Positions 26,701 to 40,825 of a stretch of 64,000 nucleotides of DNA are shown here, piece by piece. The notes below the pieces were generated by a model. It was not told the origin of the DNA. It worked only from the letters and a program-made list of their open reading frames with translations, and ran no database searches. This DNA comes from Methanobacterium subterraneum (GTDB taxonomy: Archaea; Methanobacteriota; Methanobacteria; Methanobacteriales; Methanobacteriaceae). Position 1 is the stretch's first letter. Each line of letters starts with the position of its first letter. Made by a program: the position numbers and the translations under genes. The DNA lies in the NCBI RefSeq assembly GCF_002813695.1, contig NZ_CP017768.1, positions 806,001 through 870,000 on the forward strand, written 5' to 3'.

Positions 26701-27478
26701 GATTTCGATCGAAAACAAACACATCTGACTCGTTATTATTATCATTCTGCACTAAATTATTGGCATATGATGTAAAAGCAATGAAATTGCCATCTGCACT
26801 GATAATTGGTTCATAACTATCGGAGTTAGCTTCATCACCATCAGAGTGAGTGTTAATTCTTTTAATAGTGTTTGAAATTCTGTCAAAAAGAAAAATATCA
26901 CTGAAACCATTGGTATCATGTTCTACAAAGTTACTGGCAAAAGAATAAAAGGCAACATAACGGCCATCGGAACTGATTGAAGATCCATAGCTTTCATCAT
27001 TTCCTTCTTCACCTGTACTGGAAACACTTAGACGCTGTGTAATATTCAGTAATCTATCCCGTACAAAGATATCTGCAAACTCACCAATATCATTTTCTAC
27101 CAAATTAGAAGCATACGATGTAAAAGTCACATAACGACCATCAGAACTTATAAATGGCTCATAACTATCTCCATCTCCTTCTTCACCAGCACTAGGGACA
27201 CTAATTCGTTCTGTAATGTTCAATAAACGATCCCTGACAAATATATCAGAATAATAATTAGTATCATCATCTACAAGATTATTCGCATAAGAAGAAAAGG
27301 CTACATAACGCCCATCCGCACTGATGGATGGCTCATAACAATAACCATTGGCTTCACTCCCATTATTATGGATACTAACCAGTTCAGTGGTATCATTTAT
27401 CGCAGTAGCAGTTCCAGTAAAAAACGCTAATATTGAAAAAAATGTTAATAAAACTACGATTCCCCTAGAGTTGCCCAT
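23753..27478 (-). CDS. Large exported protein: TolB/WD40-like propeller, Ig-like repeats, membrane C-terminus
   Basis: A 1241-residue surface protein. A signal peptide covers residues 1-26 (ending TGTATA). Residues 30-435 hold eight repeats of the form ISADGRYVAFSSYANNLV...DIFVRDR, a TolB/WD40-type beta-propeller. Residues 440-1090 hold about six Ig-like domains, each with TPxxVKSGDxLTI and DGxYxVxxTATDxAGNQ. A Ser/Thr/Gly-rich spacer follows near 1115-1150, then two or three hydrophobic helices anchoring the C-terminus. It likely mediates contact with other cells or surfaces, or forms a stalk above the wall; ligand unknown. First gene of a three-gene operon. Confidence 0.8.
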   Translation of the reverse strand: MGNSRGIVVLLTFFSILAFFTGTATAINDTTELVSIHNNGSEANGYCYEPSISADGRYVAFSSYANNLVDDDTNYYSDIFVRDRLLNITERISVPSAGEEGDGDSYEPFISSDGRYVTFTSYASNLVENDIGEFADIFVRDRLLNITQRLSVSSTGEEGNDESYGSSISSDGRYVAFYSFASNFVEHDTNGFSDIFLFDRISNTIKRINTHSDGDEANSDSYEPIISADGNFIAFTSYANNLVQNDNNNESDVFVFDRNQNSIKRVSISSGGDADGPSYEPSISSDGRYIAFSSWANNLVEHDTTGEDVFIYDQILGITERVSVSSTGEESDEDSYNPSISGDGRYVAFVSGNAQVAVCKMLLSFGDNNNVVDIFVHDRVSKTTKKVSVSSTGEDANENSDDPAISGDGHYVAFSSYANNLVQGYDNYYRNIFVYYNNNNLSSIYAVLYPKTVKSGDQITVKAYSPNSISVNVRILGNTFKMGKRLDGLWYLDYVVSSVTDGVYDVLVIATDSADNQEQINLNFTVDNTPPMISATVTPTLVKSGDRISIDALTSKDTINVTALILGERFDLYPENNGWKLYYWIPQLSDGNYPILLTATDKAGNQNTTALYFTADNTPPVFSGSVTPDTVKTYDNLTITATSDSDTTSVSALILNQTYHLTKLADGTWTLQYTVPYISDGSYSIILTAKDISGNMMTFPLSFNVFNPLDNQAPVVSGTVTHTNMINRVFPSRPCIYFQASSDPDVISATASVLGNVYILNRQEDGTWASWYFDWLEEGSYTALLTAQDWSGNHGNQTINFSVVNIIPTITPTVSPTKLKSGDNLILTVNVNPDPWKVYVYVSKPSKSMNLEKQTNGSWLLNYTVPTLEDGYKTIYITCLYGIGWFRPDYTTIITAESSISFIVDNTPPNFSVFVTPSPIKSSDTLKIGVSCTTGSYFVPDDTVKVTATVFGNTFNLNWFNKWSDWFKWDSGSEWNIETIIPNLPDGIYPVLITATDDADNQNTKIINLTIDNTPPTITAAITPNKFKYIDFSRPITSVMAQSSSDTKEIHAYLEDGSENILKYSNNQWILQLNFPYLIPLGNYVVKLKAFDYAGNEAESSLTYYVYQNLNVKNPLTKPSEPESSNNKPVDGSSSTESSSTGSSTGSSNDASTGSADESTDPNDGTPLLKLILEILLILGDVITIFFCIGFVGLLFWALFSVIGLLGLGLSLLLFFLIAIVILGPILVIILTYYMYNRPKG

Positions 27479-27805
27479 GAACGTTACTCCTTAATCAATT
27501 GATGTGTGTTAATAATACTGTATTAATAATTGCAATAAAAGTTGTATTTATTACTTTCTATTAGTATTATCCATCTAACAAAAATAGAAATAATTATATA
27601 ATATTTACAGCATATTTCCTTAAAATTGCAATATACTCTAAAAAATACTTTATTTTTTAATATAAACTAAATTTTACAGTTATATTAATAAATTTTCCAT
27701 TTGATACTATATTTAAAACAGTCGTTTCAAAAAAGGATAAGAATGAGTATTATTTCAATAATTTCATGTTTAAGAAATTATATTATTAGGGGGATATCTT
27801 AACGA
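27479..27805. other. AT-rich upstream region of two divergent transcripts
   Basis: About 330 bases, extremely AT-rich, between the start of the large surface-protein gene and the next plus-strand coding region. It must hold the promoter of the three-gene operon. Several TATA-like stretches are present, but none stands out. No repeats or RNA seen. Confidence 0.35.
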
Positions 27806-27808
27806 TAA

Positions 27809-28591
27809 AACGATGCAAACCATAAAGGTACATCAGAGGTAAATAAAATAATTGGAAGGATAATAGTAGGAATTGAGTGGGAAGTTCTTTATACGGGATT
27901 AGTAGCATTAGGACAATATGGGATCCCAATTCTTGCGATTGGGGTCATATTTGCAGGAACAAATGGTGATTATCCTTCGGAAGATAGCTCAAATGATAAT
28001 TTCAGTTGGTAGTGGTTATGGCTATGGCTATGGTTACAGCTATTCATATCGTCACGGTTACAGACCCCGATTTTACACTCCTGTATATGCTCCGCTTGTA
28101 ACAACTATTAGTTATTGGGGAATTGGTTCTGATGGTAGTTGGAGGCTTATCACAACTACCACTACTTGCAATCCGGATGATATAAAAATCAGAAGATAAA
28201 TGAAGCGTACAATCAGAGAAAAGCCCTTGAACTTGCAAAAATAGCAGGAATCATTGAAATATATCTTAATGAAAAATTATCTTGGAATCCATTAAAAGAT
28301 CAGGAAGAAGTAGATGAAAAAAGAGCAAGACTTAAAGAACAGATAGAAATAAATTACGCTTATGACGTGGTTAATGTTGGCGACCCTAAAGATCCTATGC
28401 TATTAAGGTTTAGGAAAATAGTTGAAGAACGCAAAGAACAAACTAAAAAAGGTTTAAGCCAATTGAGATCATTACAAATTAAGGATGGATTGAGAAATGT
28501 GTTAGTGGGAACTGCTGGAATAACAATAACAATACCTGTGGGTTTACTTGCCACATTTGACATACTTGCCACATATTATTTAAACAACTAA
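27809..28591 (+). pseudogene. Tyr/Gly-rich membrane-associated protein gene with two frameshifts
   Basis: Three frames join into one protein. The first encodes a hydrophobic segment (GLVALGQYGIPILAIGVIFAG) and stops after SNDNFSW. The second is Tyr/Gly-rich (SGYGYGYGYSYSYRHGY). The third, from about 28190, is helical and charged (KINEAYNQRKALELAKIAG) and ends at 28591 with a final membrane segment (VLVGTAGITITIPVGLLATF). Removing one T at about 28005 and adding one A at about 28189 restores a single frame of about 260 residues. No ATG is evident at the 5' end. Family not recognised. Confidence 0.5.
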
Positions 28592-28639
28592 ACAATCCTA
28601 AATTTAGAATCATGCCATTTTATTTGAAGGAGGGTATAA

Positions 28640-29228
28640 ATGGGATTTTTGGGCGCATACAAACAGAAATCATTGATTAAAAAGGGAAATAAGTTTTATA
28701 AACAGAGGAAATATAAAGAAGCCCTAGAATGTTACGATAAAGCCCAAGATCTAGATTTATTGAATAATCTCCTTGTATGGTGGAATAAAGGCATTGTATT
28801 CAGTAAGCTTAAAAACTATCCTAATGCAATAGAATGTTACGATAAGGTCTTGGATTTGGATCCTAATCATTTTGCAAGCTTGGTTTAATAAAGGAAATGC
28901 TTTTAGAAAACTAGGTAATTATGAAAACGCTATTGATTGTTATAATATGGCCTTAAAATTGAATCCCCAGTTGGCCGATGCCTGGATGAATAAAGGTTTT
29001 GCTTTGGCTGAATTAGAATTGTATGAAGAAAGTGTAGAGGCACTAAACAAAGTTCTGGAATTAGATCCCGAAAATTTTGTTGTTTTACACGTCAAAGGCC
29101 TAATACTTGATCTCCTAGGGAAATATCAAGAAGCAATGGAATGTTTTAATAAATCATTAGAAATAGATCCTGATTTTGAACCTGCTGTAAAAGCTAAAAA
29201 AGGGATTTTAGAGAGTAAAAAAGAATAA
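28640..29228 (+). pseudogene. TPR-repeat protein, frameshifted
   Basis: Five or so tetratricopeptide repeats of the pattern ALECYDKAxxLDPxxxxAWxNKG. The first frame stops at 28888 after LDPNHFASLV, and the second resumes at 28872 with QAWFNKGNAFRKLGNY. Deleting one T from TTTT at about 28873 gives LDPNHLQAWFNKG, a perfect TPR. The restored protein is about 195 residues. TPR proteins are scaffolds for protein interaction; the partner is unknown. An AGGAGG ribosome binding site precedes ATG 28640. It lies 48 bases after the Tyr/Gly-rich gene. Confidence 0.8.
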
Positions 29229-29386
29229 ACTTTTTTTCTATTTTTTGACATGTAAATGTGCAGAGATAAATAAAAAAGTAATTAGCAGCCATAATATTTG
29301 TAAAAAAGGAATTTTTTTAGGTTTTGTTCTCTGTGTGAATTTTCTAGAAATTTCAATTTTATTAAATGGTGAATGATTCAAAAGTT

Positions 29387-30364
29387 CGCTCATCTCCCTG
29401 TAAGTGTACATTTTTATAAAATGGTTGCAAGTGCTTTTTGAAACCAGTTTATTCCATTGTTGAAAGTGAATTGATAAAATTTTACATAGGTGTTTAGCTT
29501 TTTCTTGGATATGCCTCTAAAAATGTTCAAATAGGGCCTTATTAGTGAATGTCGGTTTTCACAGTTGTTCACGTGATTGTCACCATCAGCATATTCTTTT
29601 GCAGAATGGTTGATTATATGGTGTTCTATGACCTGCGGATGTTCTTCTAGTCCACTGTAAATTGTATAGTCATCCGTAAAGGCCTTAATGGACCCATTAC
29701 AGTGAGTTTCTATCTTTCTATGTATTAAAACCTTGGAAAGGTTCTTTTCAACAACCAAAATGGTGTTTCGACTTCCTCTTTCAATCATGGAGATTATTGG
29801 GGGCTTATCTTTATCATAAGTGCCTCTTCCACGTTGTTTAAGTCCTCTAGTTCTCGGATGTTTTTTTTAAACCTTTGGTGCCTGCTGATTGGTACATTTC
29901 ATCAAATTCAATTTCCCCTGACAAAACTGGATCTTTGGCTTCATCAACCAAACATTCCCTGAACTCCTGAGCTAATCTATAAACGCTGTCCCATTTATGT
30001 CCTGATTCATCAGCTAAACGTTTAATGCTTTTTTTATCTAAGTTCAGGATTATGTAGAACATATCACCCAGAGGTAATTTTTTGTTGGAAAAAATGGTTC
30101 CAGTAAAGTCAGTGAAATTTTTCCCGCAAGTCTTACAAGAATATCGCTTAATGTGAGTTTTATTCAAATATCCGCGATTGTACACTTCAAAAGACTTGCA
30201 TTTCGGACAATAAACCCCATCAGACCATCTTATGCATCTGAAAACCTGTAAAGCTTTATCATCGTCCGGAACCGACAACTCGCATGCTAAACTTCGATCT
30301 TTCATACATTATTATTTGAACTGCAAACTACATATACCTTTGTACACTTTCCGGGAGATGAGCG
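29387..30364 (-). mobile_element. IS1595-family insertion sequence
   Basis: A 978-bp element bounded by 24-bp imperfect inverted repeats. CGCTCATCTCCCTGTAAGTG at 29387 mirrors TGTACACTTTCCGGGAGATG running to 30364; 22 of 24 positions agree. The single transposase gene fills it. No clear 8-bp target duplication is visible in the flanks, so the insertion is probably old. The transposase frame is broken. Confidence 0.75.
29414..30305 (-). pseudogene. IS1595-family transposase, frameshifted
   Basis: The N-terminal part (30305 to 29847) has the family zinc ribbon (CPKCKSFEVYN...CKTCGKNF) and the first catalytic Asp in EIEFDEMYQ. It stops after KKTSEN. The C-terminal part has TDDYTIYSGL (second Asp) and HVNNCENRHSLIRPYL (final acidic/Asn region). 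Removing one A from the A8 tract at about 29867 gives GLKKHPRTRGLKQRGRGTYD, the expected linker. Without that correction the transposase is inactive. Confidence 0.8.
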
Positions 30365-30400
30365 TAAAAAAAATGGAAAAAAATTTAATATTTAAGCGTT

Positions 30401-31237
<837 letters not shown>

Positions 31238-31429
31238 TTTCTCAACCTGTATAAAAATTGTTTTAAAGTTAACTGAATATTTTTTTTTAATTTTAGATTC
31301 AAAGATTTTAATTTTGGATTCAAAGGCTAAACTGATTTAGTTTTTATTTGTTTAATTCAAAGGGCTAATCTCATATCAATGATTTATATTATTCATAATA
31401 TCAATTTTAATTAAAAAAATTCCCATTTT

Positions 31430-32623
<1,194 letters not shown>

Positions 32624-32789
32624 ATTATCACACACATTTATTTAATCTAATTTTAATCTTAATTCGGGTATTAAAATTTAACAAATAATAATTCGATTAA
32701 TTAGGTTTAAATGATTAGATCAACTATCTGTTCTGTGAATAAACCACTCATTAGGCAATATCTGTTGTCTAATTACCAATGAAACCACT

Positions 32790-33116
32790 TTATGGTTGTG
32801 GTGTCTGATTAGTGGTTTGATTGGATGTGGGTGTATTGTTAGGAGGGTTTGTTTTCGGTTCCTCGTAAATTTCTTCCGAAGTAGAAGGAGTTGATGGTGT
32901 CTGTACTGTAGTTTGGGTATTGGTGGTGTTGGGGTCTGTGGTATTTTTCACATTGTAAACAATCGGTAAATCACTGGGTGTGCTAATATTTAAACCAGGA
33001 TATTCAGTGTTTTTTAGGTTAAAACCTGTTAACATGCTGGCCCCGGTTCCGAATCCAAATGCGATTAATGATATCACCAGGGCAACTACGGCTTTTCCCT
33101 TTAATTCTTCTCTCAT
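32790..33116 (-). CDS. Small membrane-anchored Thr/Pro/Asn-rich protein
   Basis: About 108 residues. One N-terminal membrane helix (AVVALVISLIAFGFGTGASML) is followed by a short folded stretch and a long low-complexity tail rich in Thr, Asn, Pro and Gln. Such tails span or decorate the archaeal envelope and may be glycosylated. The ATG at 33116 (MREELKG) seems better than one three codons upstream. It is a separate unit located just after the operon that ends at 33223. Family not recognised. Confidence 0.6.
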   Translation of the reverse strand: MREELKGKAVVALVISLIAFGFGTGASMLTGFNLKNTEYPGLNISTPSDLPIVYNVKNTTDPNTTNTQTTVQTPSTPSTSEEIYEEPKTNPPNNTPTSNQTTNQTPQP

Positions 33117-33222
33117 GATAATCAAGCCTTAATTAAATCTTGAGTGAGGTTTTTTTAAGAATAACCTCACAAAGATGCTAATTCAATTAATGTGTATGGA
33201 TATTTGAGGTAATGGATTTTTA

Positions 33223-34431
33223 TCAGGCGGTTAGTGCGTAGAGCATTGCCAGTACAATGGCAACCAGTCCAAACTCCCAGTAACCAACATTCCAACCAAT
33301 GAGGGTGACCAGGAAGACAAAGACAAAGATCAGTACTACCCGGCCAGTTTTTTCCTGTATGAATTCAATAACCGAACGGCTGAATTCTGAGGGTACGTAG
33401 TAAGCATATATTCCATCTGCCAGGTCAAAAACCATCACTGGTGAATTGTTCCAGATCTTTATATCATCGGCCATTTGGGCTCTTTCACCGGCTTCACGGC
33501 GACTTTTACCAATCCCCACCCTGAGTCTTGCGCCATTGTTTAGGGCATGCCAGGATGAGTCAATTCCTGCCCGGAGTGCAGCGTCCTTGGTGGGTAGGTT
33601 GGCGATTAGGTCATCTCCACCTTCACGGTAACCTTCGATTTTACCTTTACAATCCTTTTCAATGAAATCTTTGATTTCATTCATGATCTCCACCAGCCGG
33701 TCCCGGCCCTGTTCTTCAATGAACTGGGTAGAATCAAAGGCATCAATGAATAAATAATTATCATAAACTGCAGGGGTTCCTTCCAGTTTACTAATTTTAC
33801 TGGAGAATACAATGGCAAATTCACCACCTAGTTTGGTGAATCCCACTCCTGATGTTTTTCCGATTTGTTTGTTTAGGTTGATGGATCTTTCTATGGATGC
33901 GGCTCCAGTCATTCCCACTGCTGCCCTAACATCTATCTCCGATTCCATCCCCAGCTTTATGAGTTCCACACCCACCCTGATTGCATCGTTTTTGGATAAA
34001 AGCCTGGAGACTATCTCAGTATTACTCCTTTCTACAATAATACCGTTTTCTTTCTTAATGAACTGGACGAATTGGTCGATTATCTGCTTGTTACCTCCAA
34101 AAACTTCCACGTAAAGGTAACGGTCACTTCCCATTATTATGTTACTTAAAAGGGCGTATTCATTTACATCGTTTTCAGCGGATTTGATTTCAACAAATCT
34201 GCGGTTTTCAGGTATGTTGCCCCGTCCAACTTCCTTTAAAAGGTTTTGAAAGATGTTTTCTGTTGTTATGTTGGCTCTTTCTATCTCTAGGAGCATGGTA
34301 CGGGTGTAGTTAACCATTTCCACATATTCTGTTTCTTTTTCATTGGTGGGATAATATTTAGTACCAATACTTAAAACCCGGTGTTTTAAGAGGAAACCAA
34401 ATAACGTTTTCAACAGGTAGTTGCCTGCCAT
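33223..34431 (-). CDS. Membrane protein with two palm/cyclase-like lobes (GGDD), Cas10/GGDEF/GTP-cyclohydrolase-III-like
   Basis: A 402-residue protein with two tandem copies of a nucleotide-polymerase-type palm fold. In lobe 2, YLFIDAFDSTQF (226-237) gives the first metal-binding Asp and YREGGDDLIANLP (268-280) the GGDD turn, followed by AALRAG...LRVGIG. Lobe 1 has the same order, YLYVEVF (105-111), ERSNTEIVSRL (134-144) and AIRVGV...VRAAVG, but lost the acidic residues. Two membrane helices (about 365-380, 386-401) end the protein. GGDEF cyclases, Cas10 and GTP cyclohydrolase III share this fold. I infer nucleotide-signal synthesis; substrate unknown. Last gene of the tgtA operon. Confidence 0.6.
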   Translation of the reverse strand: MAGNYLLKTLFGFLLKHRVLSIGTKYYPTNEKETEYVEMVNYTRTMLLEIERANITTENIFQNLLKEVGRGNIPENRRFVEIKSAENDVNEYALLSNIIMGSDRYLYVEVFGGNKQIIDQFVQFIKKENGIIVERSNTEIVSRLLSKNDAIRVGVELIKLGMESEIDVRAAVGMTGAASIERSINLNKQIGKTSGVGFTKLGGEFAIVFSSKISKLEGTPAVYDNYLFIDAFDSTQFIEEQGRDRLVEIMNEIKDFIEKDCKGKIEGYREGGDDLIANLPTKDAALRAGIDSSWHALNNGARLRVGIGKSRREAGERAQMADDIKIWNNSPVMVFDLADGIYAYYVPSEFSRSVIEFIQEKTGRVVLIFVFVFLVTLIGWNVGYWEFGLVAIVLAMLYALTA

Positions 34432-36205
<1,774 letters not shown>

Positions 36206-36558
36206 TTAACTTAACCTCAAGATAGCCTCGGCCAGATCTCCACCAGTTTCTTCCAGGGCTTTCCTGGCTTCTTCAGGGGTGACTCCAGTTTGTGTGGCTA
36301 CTAAATCCACATCATCATCAGGAATTATAAGTTCTGTTTCAATCTTTCTTTCTTTGGTTTTTCCAGATATTTGGTAGGTGTCCTGACCCATGAAGTTCAT
36401 CCGGTTAACCTTGGGATTGGCAATTACCATTTCCTTGTTTTTAAATTTGATTACAACTTCAGTTACACCTTTAACATCTTTCATGTCCATGCCCATTTGT
36501 TTCATGGCTCTCTGCATCTGTTTTAACTGTTTGGGGTTCATGCCTGCGCTGGGTAACA

Positions 36559-36559
<1 letters not shown>
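36206..36559 (-). CDS. nac: Archaeal nascent-polypeptide-associated complex protein (NAC)
   Basis: A 117-residue homodimeric ribosome-associated chaperone that binds nascent chains near the exit tunnel. The NAC domain spans residues 30-75 (VTEVVIKFKNKEMVIANPKVNRM, quoted only in part here as VVIKFKNKEMVI). A UBA domain closes the protein (TGVTPEEARKALEETGG). GGAGG six bases before ATG 36559 fixes the start, which overlaps the tgtA stop (TAATG). Length and layout match archaeal NAC. It links the operon to translation. Confidence 0.93.
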
Positions 36560-38526
<1,967 letters not shown>

Positions 38527-38643
38527 ATTTCTCACCTTTATTAAAATATAAACAATTAATTTAAATGAATTAATGTTAATCAATAATTAGCACGTATCTT
38601 AAACTTTTACAATCAATCTTAAGTTTATATCAGAATACTGTAT

Positions 38644-39909
38644 TTAATGATTATTTAATCTATCATTTTTAAAATTACCATTGGTAATTATCTCCAACCT
38701 TTTTTCCATCTCTTTGATCCTTGCCCGGGAAGTAGATGGCCTCCCATGGCCACAATTACATATACAATTGGAAAACTGGGGGCAGACCAGGAATCGAGAT
38801 TTTAATGAATTCAAATCGTCAATACCGAATTTTTTCAGGTGTTTTAGCACTCTCCTTTTCTGGCGTTCATCATCCAGATCAGTAACCAATTTTACAGGTG
38901 TTTTAACGGTTGACGCCATTTTAGTGACTCCCCTTATTGTTATTCTTTCTACTTGTCTATTTTCAATAATTTTTTCTGCTGATAGGTTTAACTCCGGATC
39001 CCTGTAAGGTATTCCAGCATCAGATAGAGCAATCATACGTTCATCATTTTCACTTAGATCATGGGGGATTTTATTTAGATCATATGAGGCTATGGTTCCA
39101 CCAGACCTTCCAATTTCGGGTCCTTCGCCAACTTCCAAACCCATATCCATGATCGCGTATCTTACGGGGGCTGCCGAAGTGTAAGTTAATATTACGCCGT
39201 CAGCTTTAAGTAAAGAACTGATTTCAGACAGAAATTCATAGCTGTATAGTTCTGGCGACTTGGCTGGACTGAATGGATCTAGAAAGACTGCATCGTATCT
39301 TCTAGTTTTCGGAATCTCAGTAACCATTTCCCTAGCATCTTTACAGTATACACGAATATTAACATGATCTGGAATCTCTTTTTCCTCCTTAGGAAATTGA
39401 AGCATACCTTGTTTAATAAGATAATTTTCAATTGCTTTTTTGACTAAAAGATGTGATTCAGAGGGGCTAGGTATTATTAATGATGCGGCCAGGGTTTCCC
39501 AAGATATTTCCACCATATCTATCTCTATCATCTCTAGTTTTACATCACTTTCGGAATACAATAGATTTTCCAGTGCAGCTGATGCATTTATTCCCAATCC
39601 ACTGCATATGTCAAGAATAGCAATTTTTTCCTTATTTTCAATGCCTGATGGATTGACAAATTTTTCATTGGCCTCATAAAAAGCACCATGTCTGGTGTGC
39701 ATGGTTTCTGAACTGTTATCACGCACATCTGATTGCAAAGTGTAGGATCCATCAGCAGTTTTCATCAGGTATTTTTCTATTTTAAAAACTGCATCCTGAC
39801 GGGCATTTCTATCACCTTTTTTTTCTCTTTCCGACCATTCTTTAACCAGAGATATAACTCCTTCTTCAGGAATTAGAGGATTATAAAAGGGATTTTTAAT
39901 GGGATTCAT
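38644..39909 (-). CDS. MnmC-like SAM-dependent methyltransferase
   Basis: A 421-residue protein with an MnmC-type (DUF752) methyltransferase domain. HTRHGAFYEANEKF gives the family opening, LDICSGLGINASAAL the SAM-binding motif I near residue 98, and AVFLDPFSPAKSPELYSYEF the signature DPFSPxKxPELW-like motif near 210. In bacteria this domain completes 5-methylaminomethyl modification at U34 of tRNA. Archaeal homologues are presumed tRNA methyltransferases. The C-terminal end has a Cys-rich segment, CPQFSNCICNCGHGRPS, that could bind metal. It lies upstream of the tgtA operon on the same strand, separated by 117 bases. Confidence 0.85.
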   Translation of the reverse strand: MNPIKNPFYNPLIPEEGVISLVKEWSEREKKGDRNARQDAVFKIEKYLMKTADGSYTLQSDVRDNSSETMHTRHGAFYEANEKFVNPSGIENKEKIAILDICSGLGINASAALENLLYSESDVKLEMIEIDMVEISWETLAASLIIPSPSESHLLVKKAIENYLIKQGMLQFPKEEKEIPDHVNIRVYCKDAREMVTEIPKTRRYDAVFLDPFSPAKSPELYSYEFLSEISSLLKADGVILTYTSAAPVRYAIMDMGLEVGEGPEIGRSGGTIASYDLNKIPHDLSENDERMIALSDAGIPYRDPELNLSAEKIIENRQVERITIRGVTKMASTVKTPVKLVTDLDDERQKRRVLKHLKKFGIDDLNSLKSRFLVCPQFSNCICNCGHGRPSTSRARIKEMEKRLEIITNGNFKNDRLNNH

Positions 39910-40194
39910 ATGAAAAAAACTCTAAAATGTTTTGAGATGTTGAGACTTTATTTGAAATATAGGGAAAATATGAACACTAGTTAAGAAGATGTTAATATTG
40001 AATTTTAAATATGACTTAGATTTTAGTTCAAATTCTTGCTTTGGGTTTTATAAATTATATATAATCCCCGAAGTATAAAATGTAAAATATAATTTAAACA
40101 TACAACTACTTAAAACTAAGGATAATATGAAAATAATCCATCTAACGGATTTATTCAAAATTTACAATATTTAGAAAATTTGGGAGTGATTTAA

Positions 40195-40776
40195 TTGGTA
40201 AAAATCATTGGAATTGTGGGAAGCCCTCGGAAAGGAGGTAACACTACTATTTTAGTAAAAGAAGCCCTTAAAGCAGCTGAAAATGCTGGTGCAGACACAG
40301 AACTCATAAATCTAGGAAATGCTGAAATCGAGCCCTGTATTGCCTGTGATATTTGCAAATCAACAGGTGAATGCGCAATATATGATGATGTGCCAAGTAT
40401 ACTGACTAAACTAATAGAGTCACAGGGTATGATCATTGGAAGCCCGGTTTACTTTGGAAATGTAACTGCTCAACTTAAAATGTTAATGGACCGGTCCCGA
40501 CCTCTTCGCATGGATTTTAAACTAAAAAACAAAGTAGGGGGCGCTATTAGTGTTGGCGGATCCCGTAACGGTGGTCAGGAAACCACTATATCAGCAATTC
40601 ACGAATTTATGTTAATTCATGATGTTATAATTGTGGGAGATGGTGCTCCCTTAGCCCATTACGGGGGAACTGGAGTCGGTGGGGCCAAAGAGGAAGCTGG
40701 AAGTGATGAAGTTGGATTAGAAACATCAAAAAACCTGGGTGGAAGAGTGGCTGAATTAGCTATTAAACTTAATTAA
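40195..40776 (+). CDS. Iron-sulfur flavoprotein (NADPH-dependent FMN reductase-like)
   Basis: A 193-residue flavodoxin-fold protein. [15 protein letters not shown] at residues 7-21 binds the FMN phosphate. [13 protein letters not shown] at about residues 44-56 is the compact cysteine motif of the Isf family that holds a 4Fe-4S cluster. [13 protein letters not shown] near 85 completes the flavin site. These dimeric proteins pass electrons from ferredoxin and have been tied to oxygen or peroxide detoxification in methanogens. The TTG start at 40195 has GGGAGTGA upstream. Monocistronic. Confidence 0.87.
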   Translation: MVKIIGIVGSPRKGGNTTILVKEALKAAENAGADTELINLGNAEIEPCIACDICKSTGECAIYDDVPSILTKLIESQGMIIGSPVYFGNVTAQLKMLMDRSRPLRMDFKLKNKVGGAISVGGSRNGGQETTISAIHEFMLIHDVIIVGDGAPLAHYGGTGVGGAKEEAGSDEVGLETSKNLGGRVAELAIKLN

Positions 40777-40825
40777 CCATAATAATAAATATAGTGAAAT
40801 TATTGGAAGATTTGGGAGAATTAAA

